Shown here: positions 1-12,044 of the stretch, in pieces
How positions within the stretch are numbered: position 1 is the stretch's first letter
How the letters are laid out: every line of letters starts with the position of its first letter
Source: Saksenaea vasiformis B4078
Taxonomy: Eukaryota > Mucoromycota > Mucoromycetes > Mucorales > Saksenaeaceae
Assembly: GCA_000697055.1 (NCBI GenBank)
Contig: JNDT01001580.1
Coordinates: 32,281-96,280, forward strand
Direction of reading: 5' to 3'
Length of the DNA: 64,000 nucleotides
Position numbers and translations under genes: made by a program
Notes under the pieces: generated by a model
What the model was told of the DNA's origin: nothing
Database searches by the model: none
The model's input: only the letters and a program-made list of their open reading frames with translations

Positions 1-634
1 CGGAGGTATCTTGTTCCATGTGCGTTATAATGGCCAATTTAGTATAAGAAGCTTACGCCTATGGCTCGTTCAGGTACTATTAATTTCAGAGTTCTTCCTG
101 TACCTGGTTTTGTGTCTGCTCACTCGCTCCGCTTGCATCGAAGTTGATTCTATTTCATACCCATACTTCGAATAGTTTGTTAGGTTCTTTGAAGTAGCTT
201 TGCGCATACGATGCCGAAAAATTGGTGTCCGAAAACGATCCGATTTCCTACGGTTACGTTTTGTTTGCGGGTGTGGTAAATCAACAACGGTTATGAGAGA
301 CAACTCTCTACTTATACTTTCTCAATTACATGCTATAAGAGCAGGGTCAATGAATTACAACTATCAATCGGAGTCCATAATATAGTCAGAAAGGGAAGAC
401 ATTTATCCGAAGTTATAAATACTGACCCATCACAATTTCTAAATAAACACGACTCTCACGATACTTCTCGATTGTCTACATTATTGAACCTTTAAAAACC
501 AAGTTTATAACAGCGGGTATCTAGACCATCTTCCGGCTTTGCATCATTCTGCTATAGATTCATAGTATCATAACATAACTAAAATGGAATAGGACAGCTT
601 TATAAGATTGACAATGGCAGTGGAGTTCTTTTCT

Positions 635-3600
635 TTACATATTGGGACGTTCATACATAGCCCCCATTTCGATTTGGGCGTAGGGATGATTCTTGTCCGC
701 AGCTTTTTTTAACCACTCAAGTGCTTTCGCACTATCTTTTACTACACCTTTGCCATCCTTGTACATCATTCCAAGATGATATTGTCCATCAACATCATTC
801 TGCGTAGCTGCTTTTGTAAACCACTTGACTGCATTCGCATGGTCTTGAGCAACACCCTGACCGTTCAAATACATCATCCCGATTAGATTTTGTGCACGGG
901 GATCATTTTGATTTGCCGCTTCCTTAAACCATTCGAGCGCCTTCTCGCAGTCTTTCTCGACACCATTTCCGTCTCTGTACATAGCTCCAACAGTAGACTG
1001 TGCAACGCTGTAGCCTTGTTTCGCAGCCTTTTCGAACCACTTGAACGACTCACTATAGTTTTTATCAACGCCTTCTCCATTCAAATACATAAAGCCAAGC
1101 TGTGTTTGGGCAAAGGCATGATCTCGTTCCGCTACTTTCCGAAACCATTCGGCTGCTTTCTGAGGATCTTTCCCAGTGCCTTTTCCATCTTTGTACATAA
1201 GTCCAAGACTAAACTGTGCGTTGATGTGCCCTCTCTCGGCTGCTTTAGAGAATAAGTGAAATGCTTCTTCGTAGTCTGTCTCAACACCTTGTCCATTCAT
1301 ATACATAAAACCAAGCTGAGTCTGGGCACCAACATGATTATTCTGTTCTGCTTTTGTGAACCATTCCACCGCTTCTCTGTAGTCTTGCTCGACACCACTT
1401 CCATCTCTGTACATTATTCCAAGGTTGTACTGCGCAAACTCGTTGTTTTTCTTCTCCGCCGCTATTTTGAACCACTTGGATGCCTCCTTACAGTCTTTGG
1501 AAACCCCTTGTCCTTTCAAATACATAAAACCGACTTCGTTTTGCGCATCAGGATAGCTTTGAGTTGCAGCTTTAAAGAACCATTCGAACGCGTCTTTATC
1601 CTTCCCTTCTTCCCTACACATTACGCCAAGGTTGTACTGTCCGAAGGGATTATTCTGCTCAGCTGATCTTTGATACCATCCAAAAGCTTCCTGCTGATTT
1701 TGATCGACGCCTTCTCCGTGCAGGTACATATAGCCAACATCGTTCTGCGCATCGGAATGATTATTGCTTGCTGCTTTCAAAAGCCATTGAAAAGCTTCAA
1801 TGTGATCCTTTTCAACACCTTTGCCGTTGTTGTACATCATTCCCAGATTGTACTGCGCGTTAGGATTGTCCTGTTCGGCCGCTTTTCTAAACCACTCTAC
1901 TGCTTCTGCGTCGCTGCGGCCTTTATGCATCAAACCAAGCTGATTCTGAGCGTCAGGATGGCTTTTCTCTGCTGCTCTCGAAAGCCATTTGCCTGCTTCG
2001 TCCGGGTCTTTGGCAACGCCTTTTCCATCCCTGTACATGATCGCGAGGTTATATTGCCCATTGGCATTACCGTTTGCAGCTGCCTTTTTAAACCATTCGA
2101 CTGCTTTCATATCATCGCGAGTAACGCCTTGTCCATTTGAGCACATTATTCCAACTTGATTCTGTGCATTGGTATCATCTTGAGCTGCTGCTTTCAAAAA
2201 CCACTCATACGCCCTCCTGTGGTCTTGATCGAGACCTTTTCCGTCCTTGTACATGACACCAAGCGTAAACTGCGCAATACTGTTGTTTTGATTCGCTGCC
2301 TTTATGAACCAGTCAAATGCTTTTCTGTAATCCACGTTAACCCCGCAACCGTTGAGATACATAAAACCGACTTGGTTTTGCGCATTGGCACGCCCTTGGT
2401 CCGCCGCCTTTTCGAACCATTTGAGTGCATCCATATGGTCTTGCTCCACACCTTTTCCGTCTCTGTACATCAATCCGAGGTTGTACTGTCCGTTGGCATT
2501 GTTCTGATCAGCTGCTTTTCTAAACCATGCGAGAGCTTGGTTGTCGTCTTGATCAACGCTTTCCCCGTTCTTGTACATGTATCCAACTTGATTTTGCGCC
2601 TCGGGATGATCTTGTTCGGCTGCTTTGGAGAAGAGTTCAAACGCTTCAGCGTAATTCTGTTCAATTCCTTTTCCATCTCTGTACATTATGCCAAGATTGT
2701 ATTGGCCGTCAGCACTGCCTAAACGGGCAGCTCTTTTATACTGCTCTACTGCTTTTTCTTCATCCTGATCCTGCAAATGCACGAGTCCAACCAGGTTTAG
2801 CGCATCAGGGTGATTTTGCTCCGCTGCTTTCGAAATATATTCCTTTGCCTTGACACTATCATGTTCAGTTCCTTTCCCATCTCTATACATTATTCCAAGG
2901 TAGTACTGTCCGTTGGCATTGCCTTGCTGAGCTGCTTTTTCGAACCATTCGAAGGCCTTTGCGTCGTTTTGATCCGTTCCATGTCCATACAAAAGCATTA
3001 CTCCAACTTGATTTTGTGCATTGTCATCATTCTGATTTGCAGCTTTCAAAAACCAGCCATATGCTTTACCATAGTCCTGATCGGTTCCTTTTCCATCTCT
3101 GTACATTATTCCAAGGTTGTATTGCCCTTTAGCGTTCCCCTCCTTGGCGGATTTTCGGTACCATTCAAATGCTTTGTTATTGTCATGACTGATACCTTCC
3201 CCGTTCGAGTACATAAATCCGATGGCGTTTTGCGCCTCAGAATGACTCTGAGTCGCCGCTTTGTCAAACCATTCAAATGCCTTTTCGTAGTTTTTCTCGA
3301 CGCCGTCCCCGTCTTTGTACATAAATCCAAGGCTGCACTGTGCGATCGCATTGCCTCCCTTGGCTGCTTCTTCAAAACACCTGAATGCCTTCTCGTAATT
3401 TTTGTCGGTTCCATAACCATCCAAGTACATGAACCCAACTTGAGTCAGAGCGTCTAATCTGCCTTGATCCGCTGCTTTCTGAAACCATCCAAGTGCCTTT
3501 GTATGGTCTTGAATGACGCCTTTTCCATCTTTATACATAATTCCGAGAGTGAACTGGCCGGTGTTGTTTTGCTGGTCAGCTGCTTTTGTAAGCCATTCAA

Positions 3601-6600
3601 ATGCTTCTTGGTAATTTTGATCGATGCCCTGTCCCTCAAAGTACATAAGTCCAAGTTGAACTTGAGCTTCAGGATGTCCTTGTTTTGCCGCTTTGGAAAG
3701 CCACTGATATGCTTCTTCATGGTCTTGACCAACTTCTTTTCCATCTTTGCACATTATCCCATCTTTGTACATCATTCCAAGACTGTACTGAGCGTACATA
3801 TCTTTTTTTTCGGCTGCCTTTCTGAACCACTCAGCTGCTTTCTCTCTGTTTTCAGCTGCACCTTCTCTTTGCAGGTACATCAACCCAACTTGGTTCTGTG
3901 CATTGGCATCATTTTGTCTTGCTGCTTTCAAGAACCATTCAAATGCCTTCGTAAGGTCTCGAATGACACCGTTTCCATCTTTGTACATTACACCAAGACT
4001 GTACTGCCCAATGCTATTACTCTGGTCAGCTGATTTCTTGAACCATTCGAATGCTTTTGTGGGATTTTGCTCAACGCCATCTCCGTACAAGTACATAAAC
4101 CCCACTTGGTTTTGAGCATTGACTCGATTTTGCTCTGCCGCTTTCTCAAACCAATGGAACGCTTGCTTTGGATCTTTGTCCACACCTTTTCCATCCCTGT
4201 ACATTACTCCTAGGTTGTACTGTCCGTTGGGGTTGTTTTGCTCAGCGGCTTTTATAAACCATTTGACTGCTTCCTTGTCATCTGCACCTCTATGGATAAG
4301 ACCAACTTGGTTCTGTGCCTCTGGATAGTCTTTCTTTGCTGCTTCTGAGAAGTGATGACTGGCTTTAGCTTGGTCTCGTTGGACTCCTTTTCCATCTCTG
4401 TATAATATTCCAAGATTGTAATGTCCATCGGGTATGCCTTGTTCGGCAGCTCTTTTGTACCACTGATACGCCGCTATGTAGTCTGGACCGTTCTCTTGCA
4501 GATTAGAGCGTAGACCCTGTGCCTGGGTTTGCGACTCCGTCTCATTCACCGCGCTTTTTAACCATTCCGATGCCCTTGAGTAATCGCGATTCTCGTCTCT
4601 CTCGTCTCTGTACATTGTTCCAGGACTACATTGTCCACTGAAGTTATTTTGCTCGGTGTTACTTTCCAAATATTCACTTCCTTTCTCAACATCTTCGAGA
4701 AGACCGCTCCCAGTGCTATACATCATTGTAATATCATTTCGTGCGTCAACATGACCTTGTTTCGCTGCTTTCAAAAGCCATTCAAGCGCTTCTTTGTGAT
4801 CTTGCTTCACTCCATGGCCATCTTCGTCACCTTGCTTTGCGCCATAGCCATACCTGTACATAGTACCCATATTGTATTGCGCATAGACATTGTTGTTTTT
4901 AGCTGCCTTTTTGAACCATTCAAATGCCTTCTCGTAGTCGTGATTGACTCCCTTTCCGACAAAGTGCATCCATCCGACGTGGTTTTGGGCGTCAGCATGC
5001 TTTTGTTCCGCTGCTTTCAGAAACAATTCATACGCTTGCTTATTGTCTTGAGTGACGCCTTTTCCATCTTTATACATCATTGCAAGATTGTATTGTCCAT
5101 CAGGACTTTCTTGATCGGCTGCTTTTTTGTACCACTCAAATGCTTTTTCATAGTCAGGGCACTTGCAATACATGGATCCGATCCTGATCTGCGCATCAGG
5201 ATGATTTTGATATGCTGCTGCCATAAACCACTTGAGTGCTTCCGCATCGTTTTCGTCTACACCTTGTCCATCTCTATATGCAATTCCGAGTTCATATTGC
5301 GCGCTGCTGTCTCTCTGATCAGCAGCTTTTGTAAACCATTCGAGTGCTTTAGAATAGTCTTGCTCGGTTCCAGTGCCACTTCTGTACATCACCCCAACCT
5401 GGTATTGCGCAATAGGATTGCCATTCTTGGCCGATTTTTCGAAATATGCGAACGCCTGTCCATCACTTTTCAGCATTCCAGTACCGAGGTAATATATGTA
5501 TCCGATTCTGCATTGTGCTACGGCATCATTCTGTTCTGCTGCTAGTTTAAGCCAACGGAGTGCCGTTCTTTGGTCTGGCTCTGTTCCCTCTCCATGTAGA
5601 AACATGATTCCGACATTTAGCTGTGCATCAGGATCACCCTGCTCTGCAGCCCTAAGGAACCACGTGAAAGCCTCGCTGTCATTTTTCTCAACACCTCTGC
5701 CGTGGCTGTACATGTGTCCAAGGTTATACCATGCTTGGACATTATTCTGTTCTGCGGCTTTTTTAAACCATTCAAATGCCTTATAATGGTCCAAAGCGAC
5801 ACCGAGTCCTTGACTGTACATGCAGGCGACTCTATTGCATGCGTCACCATTATTTTGCTCAGCAGCTTTCCCAATCCATTCAAAGGCTTTGGATATGCTT
5901 TTATCTATGCCGTGCCCCTCTGCGTATGCAAGCCCGAGATTATACTGCGCGCCAGCATGTCCTTCAAGTGCGGCCTTCTGGAACCATTTGACTGCTTCAG
6001 GTTCGTCCTTCTTTACTCCTCTGCCATCTTTGTACATCATTCCAAGGCTATACTGCGCATCTCGATGCCCCTGATCAGCTGCTCGTTTGAACCATTGGAC
6101 TGCTCCAGTGTAATCCTGATCTATGTCTTTACTATCCTGATAAACTGCTGCGAGAGCATATTGACTGTTGGCATGGTCTCGACTTGCTGCCTTTGCAAGC
6201 CATTTTACTGCCTCGGTTTTGTCGCCGTCGACACCTGTTCCATCTCGGTACGCAACGCCGATGTTGTACTGAGATTCAACGTCATTTTGGCCAAGAGCGC
6301 TTGAGATCCATTCGCACACTTGTATAAACTTGCTGGAGGCCCCATATCCGTTGGCGTACAAAATCCATAGTTTATGCTGTGTCATGTAACCTTCAGGAAT
6401 ACCCGTTATATAGGGTGAATCCGTGGCCTTCTTGGTATTATGGCTGATACGCTGTGTGTAGTCACGGTGAAGATTTTTGGTATGCCTGAACTGGACATCA
6501 TCCTTAAATCTCGCCTCCACAGCAGATTTTAAACGGTCAGGCAATAGATAATACGTGGGAACAAATTCTGTTAACTGGATGATCATCGGATTCTTTTCGA

Positions 6601-9363
6601 TCGAGCGCTTCCATTGTGCAATGTCATATTGATCGCCGAATGGTGTAGTATTGTCGAAACATTTGCTTATAAGCAGCGTATCACCTCCTATAAATGGGAC
6701 ATGTGAGTCATCACGTAAGTACGGGAATTATATAGCCGTACCTATAATGTTGTACCGCTGCCCTGAACGACTGGCATTTTGGAAGGTAACATCTCCACGC
6801 TCACTATCGTCACACTCTATTGCGATTCTCCCACCTTCAATGCGTACGGTGATTAGATATTCCCTTAAAGTCTAGTGCATTTACCAAGCAAAATCTTCGT
6901 GGGATAAAAAAACCCAAACTCTCGGAAAACATGTTCCATTTTTTCCGACTTTAACTCTGAAGAAGAATTCAGTGCGCGTTGGACTTCATTTATGAAATCT
7001 TCGCTTGCTTGCACATTATCACCAAGGCACAGCTAATATGGACAATATTTAGCACAAACACCAGTAGTATGCTGTACCAACCTCAGAAACCGGCACATAT
7101 GTTATCCAGTAGCCAGTCTTCCTTTCCGAGCCCCGTGCATGTTCTTCGGATACTTCGCCATCTAGCTGCTGAGGGAGCAAATGTTTCTGAAATTCAGTTT
7201 CCAGAATTGCATTGAGACCCTGATTCAAATTATCGTTGCCCGTTTTTCTAACATATTTTTTGTACGCTTTATCATTCAGCCGAAGATATTTTGAAATAAA
7301 TGATTTTTCACTGTCGGATGAGTTTCTTGCTCCTCTCCCACCCTCAGAGTCATGCATTTCGATTGGGGTTGCGTTTGTTAATTGTCCATCGTACTGTACT
7401 CCCCTGTTCCAGTGGTGAAGCAGAACGTCAGATATTTCAAAAGAAGGACAAATATTTTGAAATCCACGAGACATAATGCTCCAGGAAGTATCATGCCTGT
7501 TGCAATGCTTGTCTGAGATTGCGGCGACGACGGATATACAGGCCTTTGATAACGAAGGATTCGTAGCATCTTGCAAAGCTACTGACATGTCGTATAGGCG
7601 TCGTTGTGGTAGTGTGCAAAGATACATATACACACTGTCTCCTGTGTCGTATGCAAATTCGCTTTGCAATGCTATATTGTCTCCCACTTGGACATAGTCA
7701 CTGTCACCGCTTTCAGGTTCCTGGTCAACTGACTGGGTATCGCCACCCTGAACAGAGTGTCGAATCACTTTCCTTATTTTTTTATAAGTCTCGTACATCA
7801 TATATATGGTTAACCTGTCTCACCATTTCTGATGTAATGTGGGTGATAGCTCGGCCACGCTGACTATGAGGTAATCTTCTTTGTGCGCGGATACGCTTGT
7901 ACTGCTCGGAATCTCTGCCGAGCGCTCAGACGAAGGTAGCGAAATAAACTTTTTGACTGGCGTTCCCGTTACACATTCAAGCTCAGGAGATAGCAACTGT
8001 ACATAAACCACGTCACCGTATTTTACACGACCGTAATTATGGTTTTCGTGAACTTCCACAAGATTAAAAGCAACTGGATGGACTCTATCTTCATATGGAT
8101 CCTTTGGAGTTGTTCCGGGATCAATTAGACATAACATATTCCCTGAAACAAGGAGGACGTTATGTCAAACTAAATCAATAGGTACTTGTATAGGCTTACC
8201 AGTTTCTTGGTTTTCGTTGTCAATCTTCCTCCTGTATTGGAACTCGCACATGTATGGATTGGAATGATTAGCGTTTTGGTCATTCACCGCAAACTCAATA
8301 GGATGATTGTAAAATACGGAATTGTCATCTTCGAGATTTTTGTCATAGATCTCTTTTACTTGTTGGCGCTGTTGTTCGTCCAAGATGTCGTATATTGGTT
8401 TCATAGCCTGGAATTGGATGACCTCCAAGTTTGAAGGGATGCTGTCTTTCCAATTTTGACTACTGTTGTTTAATAGCTCTTGGGGATCTCCACCTAATGG
8501 ATCTTCATAAGCGTATCTCTGAAATCCCGTTGGTTTTTACGTTACCTATAACGGCGCGGTACTTATTATTCCCATCTACCTCAAGAAAGATATTTGCGGC
8601 AACGTCACTGGAGAAGCCTAATTTTTCATGGCGTTCCCTCTTTGTAAGGCAGTTTTCCCTTTCATACACAATCCTGCCTCCTACAGAATAACTGTCACGG
8701 CTTTATTTTTTCAAAGGTTTCACATACCTAATAAGACTTTTGACGGGTAGTAGTAACCGAATCGGCTGAAGACGTTCTCCAAAGCGCGATATTTCTGTTT
8801 ATTGGTATCTCCACTCAAAGCTTCCTCGACTGATCGCTTGAAAGCATCGTTGCCCACAAGAGGGCCCGAAGATAGGCGCACCTAGGCAGACAGGTCAATA
8901 ATGAGCTGTGCACTTTACTGTATCTATTCTCACTTCTGCGCAGCAAATATAAGCGACATTATATGTTGCTCTTTCACTCGTTCGTTGAATATTGCAAGCA
9001 GCTTCTGCACAGGCGTCATATGTAAATATCTCGGAAGAAACGCTATGGAATTTGCAATCGAGAGACACTTCGTTGACCATGTTATCCTTTCTGACAGTCC
9101 TTGCGCAAACATGCTCAGGGAACGGTATGTTGCCCTGGTGCCGATAAATCAAGTTTGTAAAGTTTTCAATTGAACTGAAACGCAATGCAGGTTCTTTGGC
9201 AGCAGATCCATCAAAATGAAAGCCATGTTCACATCGCTTGATTATCTCATTAATCAAGCTAGATGAAGGAGTATTCGGCTTGAAAAACAATGTTAAATAA
9301 TGTGGGTAATGGAACATGAGTTCCTACCTCTAAGCCTAAAACTTTTGAATCCTGAAAGGTCAT
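635..9363 (-). CDS. MACPF-like tandem-module protein with giant Sel1-repeat array (paralogue A)
   Basis: Ten exons: 9363-9328, 9278-8934, 8881-8728, 8680-8546, 8493-8200, 8142-7824, 7772-7082, 7032-6885, 6834-6742, 6687-635. They total 8268 nt (2755 aa) with no in-frame stop. Exons 2-5 form one module and exons 7-10 a second. Each module has an F-G-x(2)-[FY]-[FY]-Y-P-x-K segment ending in Leu-Gly, a Gly-Gly completed across the next intron, and a later G-G-D exon start. This resembles the MACPF/perforin core signature followed by Gly-Gly. Exon 6 and the front of exon 7 carry Y-G-D-x-V-Y-V-Q-L, V-G-D-N-I and W-x-I patterns resembling MIR/beta-trefoil repeats. The last exon encodes about 53 Sel1 repeats. 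No signal peptide is visible, so a cytosolic location is inferred. MACPF proteins form membrane pores and Sel1 repeats bind proteins; the actual job is unknown. The start was chosen because all three paralogues have a matching 12-13 codon first exon. Confidence 0.75.
638..6286 (-). repeat. Sel1-repeat array of paralogue A (~53 units)
   Basis: About 53 consecutive ~36-residue (108 nt) Sel1 repeats of the type A-Q-Y-N-L-G-x-M-Y-R-D-G-K-G followed by K-A-x-x-W-F-x-K-A-A. From about the twelfth repeat the units alternate between a G-Q-Y-N-L-G form and an A-Q-N-Q-V-G form, giving a 72-residue (216 nt) higher-order period. One unit near 4500-4560 is degenerate (Gln/Thr/Glu-rich, without the MYxDG core). 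Plus-strand ORFs of up to about 300 codons here are antisense shadows created by the periodic codons. Confidence 0.9.
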
Positions 9364-9404
9364 TGAAGAACAAGAAAAAGATGTGATTATTTCCCACGTC
9401 TTTT

Positions 9405-9470
9405 GTACCTTGACCTCGGCATTAGCTCCGCTGTAATCTCATTAAAGTTATGCCATATTGTGGCACAAAG
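9405..9470 (-). promoter_or_regulatory. Conserved upstream element of the MACPF-Sel1 family
   Basis: About 40-110 bp upstream of the start codon. Read on the minus strand it contains ATGGCATAACTTTAATGAG and, further down, GCCGAGGTCAAGGTAC. Similar wording occurs at the matching position upstream of paralogue B (ATGGCGCAAACCTTATTGAA, GCCGAGGTTCAAGTAC) and, for the first block, paralogue C (ATGGCGAAACTTTGTTAC). A short inverted repeat, TGCCA/TGGCA, overlaps the first block. Conservation outside the coding region suggests a shared promoter or 5' UTR element, but an older 5' exon is not excluded. Confidence 0.4.
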
Positions 9471-9894
9471 TATTCAAAACACTAAGCCGAAAGGCGGTTA
9501 GTACATTTTTGACTGATATTTTGCAGATAGAACTAAGTGAAGAAGTACATTATGCAATATCAGCGTCGGTAGCAGCATGCACTTGTGTGTGAAAAGCTAA
9601 AGTTCTATGGTAGACGCGTGGAACGCAAATGGATGGAACGGAGATAATAAGGTTTACACGGTACAACTGTCGGAAGGTCACTCCAAAAACGAGATATATA
9701 AGTCAAACGTTCCTCAAACAGAGTCCTTGTGAGCAAATACAAGGAACGAGCGTGCGTTTCCAAAGAGCTGATAGATAAGAGAGCCTGACTGGCAAGATCA
9801 GCTAGCTCTGATGCGCAAAGGGACGGGCGGCATCGGAAGACTACGAGTTGAAGCACTATGGTTCTCCTGGGTGGTGATGCTTTTCTAAAGAATA

Positions 9895-10405
9895 TCAAAT
9901 ACTTTTGCAGGAAAGATGCAGACACAGCAATTCCCCGTTACTTTCGATAGCTTTGTAATAACATGTGCTATTATATACGTACAGGGTTAAAATATCCAAG
10001 GAATCGTCAGAAAACGTACTTGAAATAGTGTAGTACGAAGCTCCATTTAACCAAGGGATTCTGGGTGTCTCTATAGCGTATCCAAGCATATGCTTGATGC
10101 CATCCAACAACAGCGCAGCGTATCTAATATTTTCGCTTTCCAGTTCTGTTGTAAATCCATGGACGAAACCTGCTTTTGACGACTGTACCATCTGCTTCAA
10201 CAATCACGGTCGAATTGAACGCATGCCAATGACCTTTTAGCCTCAGGCCCTCTTTGTCGACGCTGAAGTCATTTTGGCTGGCGGCTATCCTCCCTATGCT
10301 ATAGGAGGTGCAATCGAGTGGGTACCTTGATGAAGGTTCGCTGTTACAAATCAGTATCATTGTCATAAAAGGAGCTCTGCTCGTCAGAAAACACTTGGCT
10401 ACCAA
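9895..10405 (-). pseudogene. Unrecognised protein split between two frames
   Basis: Two overlapping minus-strand ORFs (10405-10124 and 10203-9895) appear to continue one another through a frame change near 10200, around the sequence V-E-A-D-G-T. The composition looks protein-like: S-Y-S-I-G-R-I, G-H-W-H-A-F-N-S-T-V-I-V-E, then a Tyr/Ser/Thr-rich tail with L-D-I-L-T-L-Y-V-Y. I do not recognise the family. The overlap is too short for a normal intron of this genome, so either a frameshift or an unseen splice is needed. A further minus ORF at 9925-9605 could be a downstream piece. It sits just upstream of paralogue A on the same strand. Confidence 0.3.
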
Positions 10406-11072
10406 AAGTTAAGCACACAGATTCCCCATGTCATGTATCACGACTGCTCTTTATGGTAGGTTAATTTTGCGGGAAAATCGGAATAAGAGCGTGCCTACGT
10501 ACAGTGCAAACAATAAAGTTGCAAACCTGATTAATACAAGCTCTTCCTTTTTATCGACTTCAGTGCCGTATACCTTGTGTTAATAGGTCTTTATTCATCT
10601 CTTTTTCTTTTATTTATTTTTCTATTTATTTCTGACAATTCTCACATTCGTAGTCATGCCGTAATTGTTGGCGTTAGTATTTTTGTTGACGTCTCGGACA
10701 AAATCATTATACAGCCTTCCTGTAAACAATATTTACTATCAAAGCCTTCATATCTCACGGATGTCCTCATTCTGGTTTGCTATTAATACGGTCGTTATTT
10801 CTAAACGACAGTCGCTTTACTTTTTGTAAACAGAGGGGCGGAGCATCCCAAATGAACGTCCAAAGGAACAGTAGGTTACCTGTGTTATGGCATGGAATTG
10901 ACTAATTCACATCTCCTTGCAAGATGGCTTCTTCTTAGATAGTTATCTCCATCTAAATTTTCTCTGTGCAAAAATCGCCTTTCCAATTCAATTATAGAAA
11001 GAGTATTTTAATGCCTGTCCTCAAAAGTAAGAAGAGGGTACAGTGACAACACCATTACAAAGAGTATATCTT
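10406..11072. other. No gene seen
   Basis: AT-rich stretch without a convincing coding region. The only plus ORF (10577-10786) is a short hydrophobic run and has no supporting motif. Confidence 0.5.
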
Positions 11073-11089
11073 CTATAGCCATGGGACCA

Positions 11090-11900
11090 TCCTTCTTTTT
11101 TTTTTGTATATAAGCGATGTTTGTGACGACGATTGCTTGGCTGCGCAACTTATCTTGTTAAGTACGAAGATTGTTGCTTTTTGATTGTGTTTGTTCTTGT
11201 TCTTTTTTGTTTTTTGTTTTTTGTTCTTGCGCTTCTTTTTTCCCTTCGTGGCCTTCTTCATCATAGTGTGCTCCTTGTTTTTTGCATCATTCATGTACCT
11301 CTTTTTGCTTTTGTTCTTGATGGGCTTTTTCTTTCTTGTAGATATGGATTTGCCTGTATATATTGGTTGTTCTCGCGGATGGATTGCTCTTGTAGACATG
11401 GATTGTTATTGTAGATATGGATTGTTCTTGTAGATATGGATTGTTCTCGTAGATATGGATTGTTCTTGTAATTAACTTCTTGAATTTGAGTTTCTTCTTG
11501 ATATTTTGATTCTTGCTTTCTTATCCTTTGTTTCTGATATGTTCTCGGTATTGACGGCGTTGTTGTTCTTTTCCTTTTTTTTTTTTTGTTATTGGATCTC
11601 TTTTCCCTAAATTGATGCTCTTGGTTTTTGCTTATTCCTGACTGTGGGTTGTTCAAGATATTGTTGCACTGATGTGGCATATTTTTTTTTGTATGCGATT
11701 TGTTTTTGTGTCTGTACTTCGTTGAATTGGTCGTTTCTGTATTTCTTTGATTTCATTGGTTTTGTGCTTCTTTGAGTTCGCCGTTTCTTGGAGTTCTTGA
11801 ATTTCTCGTTGATATTCTCGTTGGTATCTTCGTTCGCATGTTCATTGGTATTTTCAGAGGTATCCTTGCCCGTGTTCTCATCGTTTGTATTCATATCGCT
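11090..11900. repeat. Pyrimidine-rich low-complexity region with minisatellite
   Basis: The plus strand is strongly enriched in T with TTG/TTC/TTT runs for about 800 bp, so the minus strand reads as Lys/Asn/Gln-rich protein in all three frames. At about 11,336-11,470 there are degenerate tandem copies of an ~18-19 bp unit close to GTAGATATGGATTGTTCTT. Around 11,780-11,880 a second periodic pattern encodes D/E-N-T-N-E repeats on the minus strand. This is mostly sequence-level low complexity rather than several genes. Confidence 0.7.
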
Positions 11901-12020
11901 TCTTGGGCAAGAATAATGGTTTTTGCTGCGGCGTCTGGGACATCTGGCAGAAGAGATGCCTTCTACCAAAGGTGAACCGGAGGTGTTGATCGGATAGTCA
12001 ATGCCAAGAAGGCCACGCAT
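11607..12020 (-). CDS. Short hypothetical Asn/Glu/Lys-rich protein behind a family-like upstream element
   Basis: A 137-codon ORF starting M-R-G-L-L-G-I-D-Y-P. Its first ~45 residues are of normal composition; the rest is a run of D/E-N-T-N-E repeats and then Lys/Gln-rich sequence inside the low-complexity region. The ~100 bp before its ATG resemble the upstream regions of the MACPF-Sel1 paralogues, so it may be a gene that kept or captured that promoter, or the head of a lost fourth family member. Nothing in the protein resembles the N-terminal exons of the family. Function unknown. Confidence 0.35.
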   Translation of the reverse strand: MRGLLGIDYPINTSGSPLVEGISSARCPRRRSKNHYSCPRSDMNTNDENTGKDTSENTNEHANEDTNENINEKFKNSKKRRTQRSTKPMKSKKYRNDQFNEVQTQKQIAYKKKYATSVQQYLEQPTVRNKQKPRASI

Positions 12021-12044
12021 TGAAAGAGCACGTTGGAAAATAAT

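Noticed and set aside
4631..5545. 304-codon plus-strand ORF, and others like it (1256-4328, 13209-14213, 2470-3744 minus)
   Set aside because: Antisense or alternate-frame shadows of the Sel1 arrays; the 108-nt periodic codon pattern keeps other frames open. Their proteins are Cys/Phe-rich reversed-repeat artefacts.
638..6286. CRISPR-like or satellite interpretation of the regular repeats
   Set aside because: The repeats are continuous coding Sel1 units of 108 nt with no unrelated spacers, in a eukaryotic gene.
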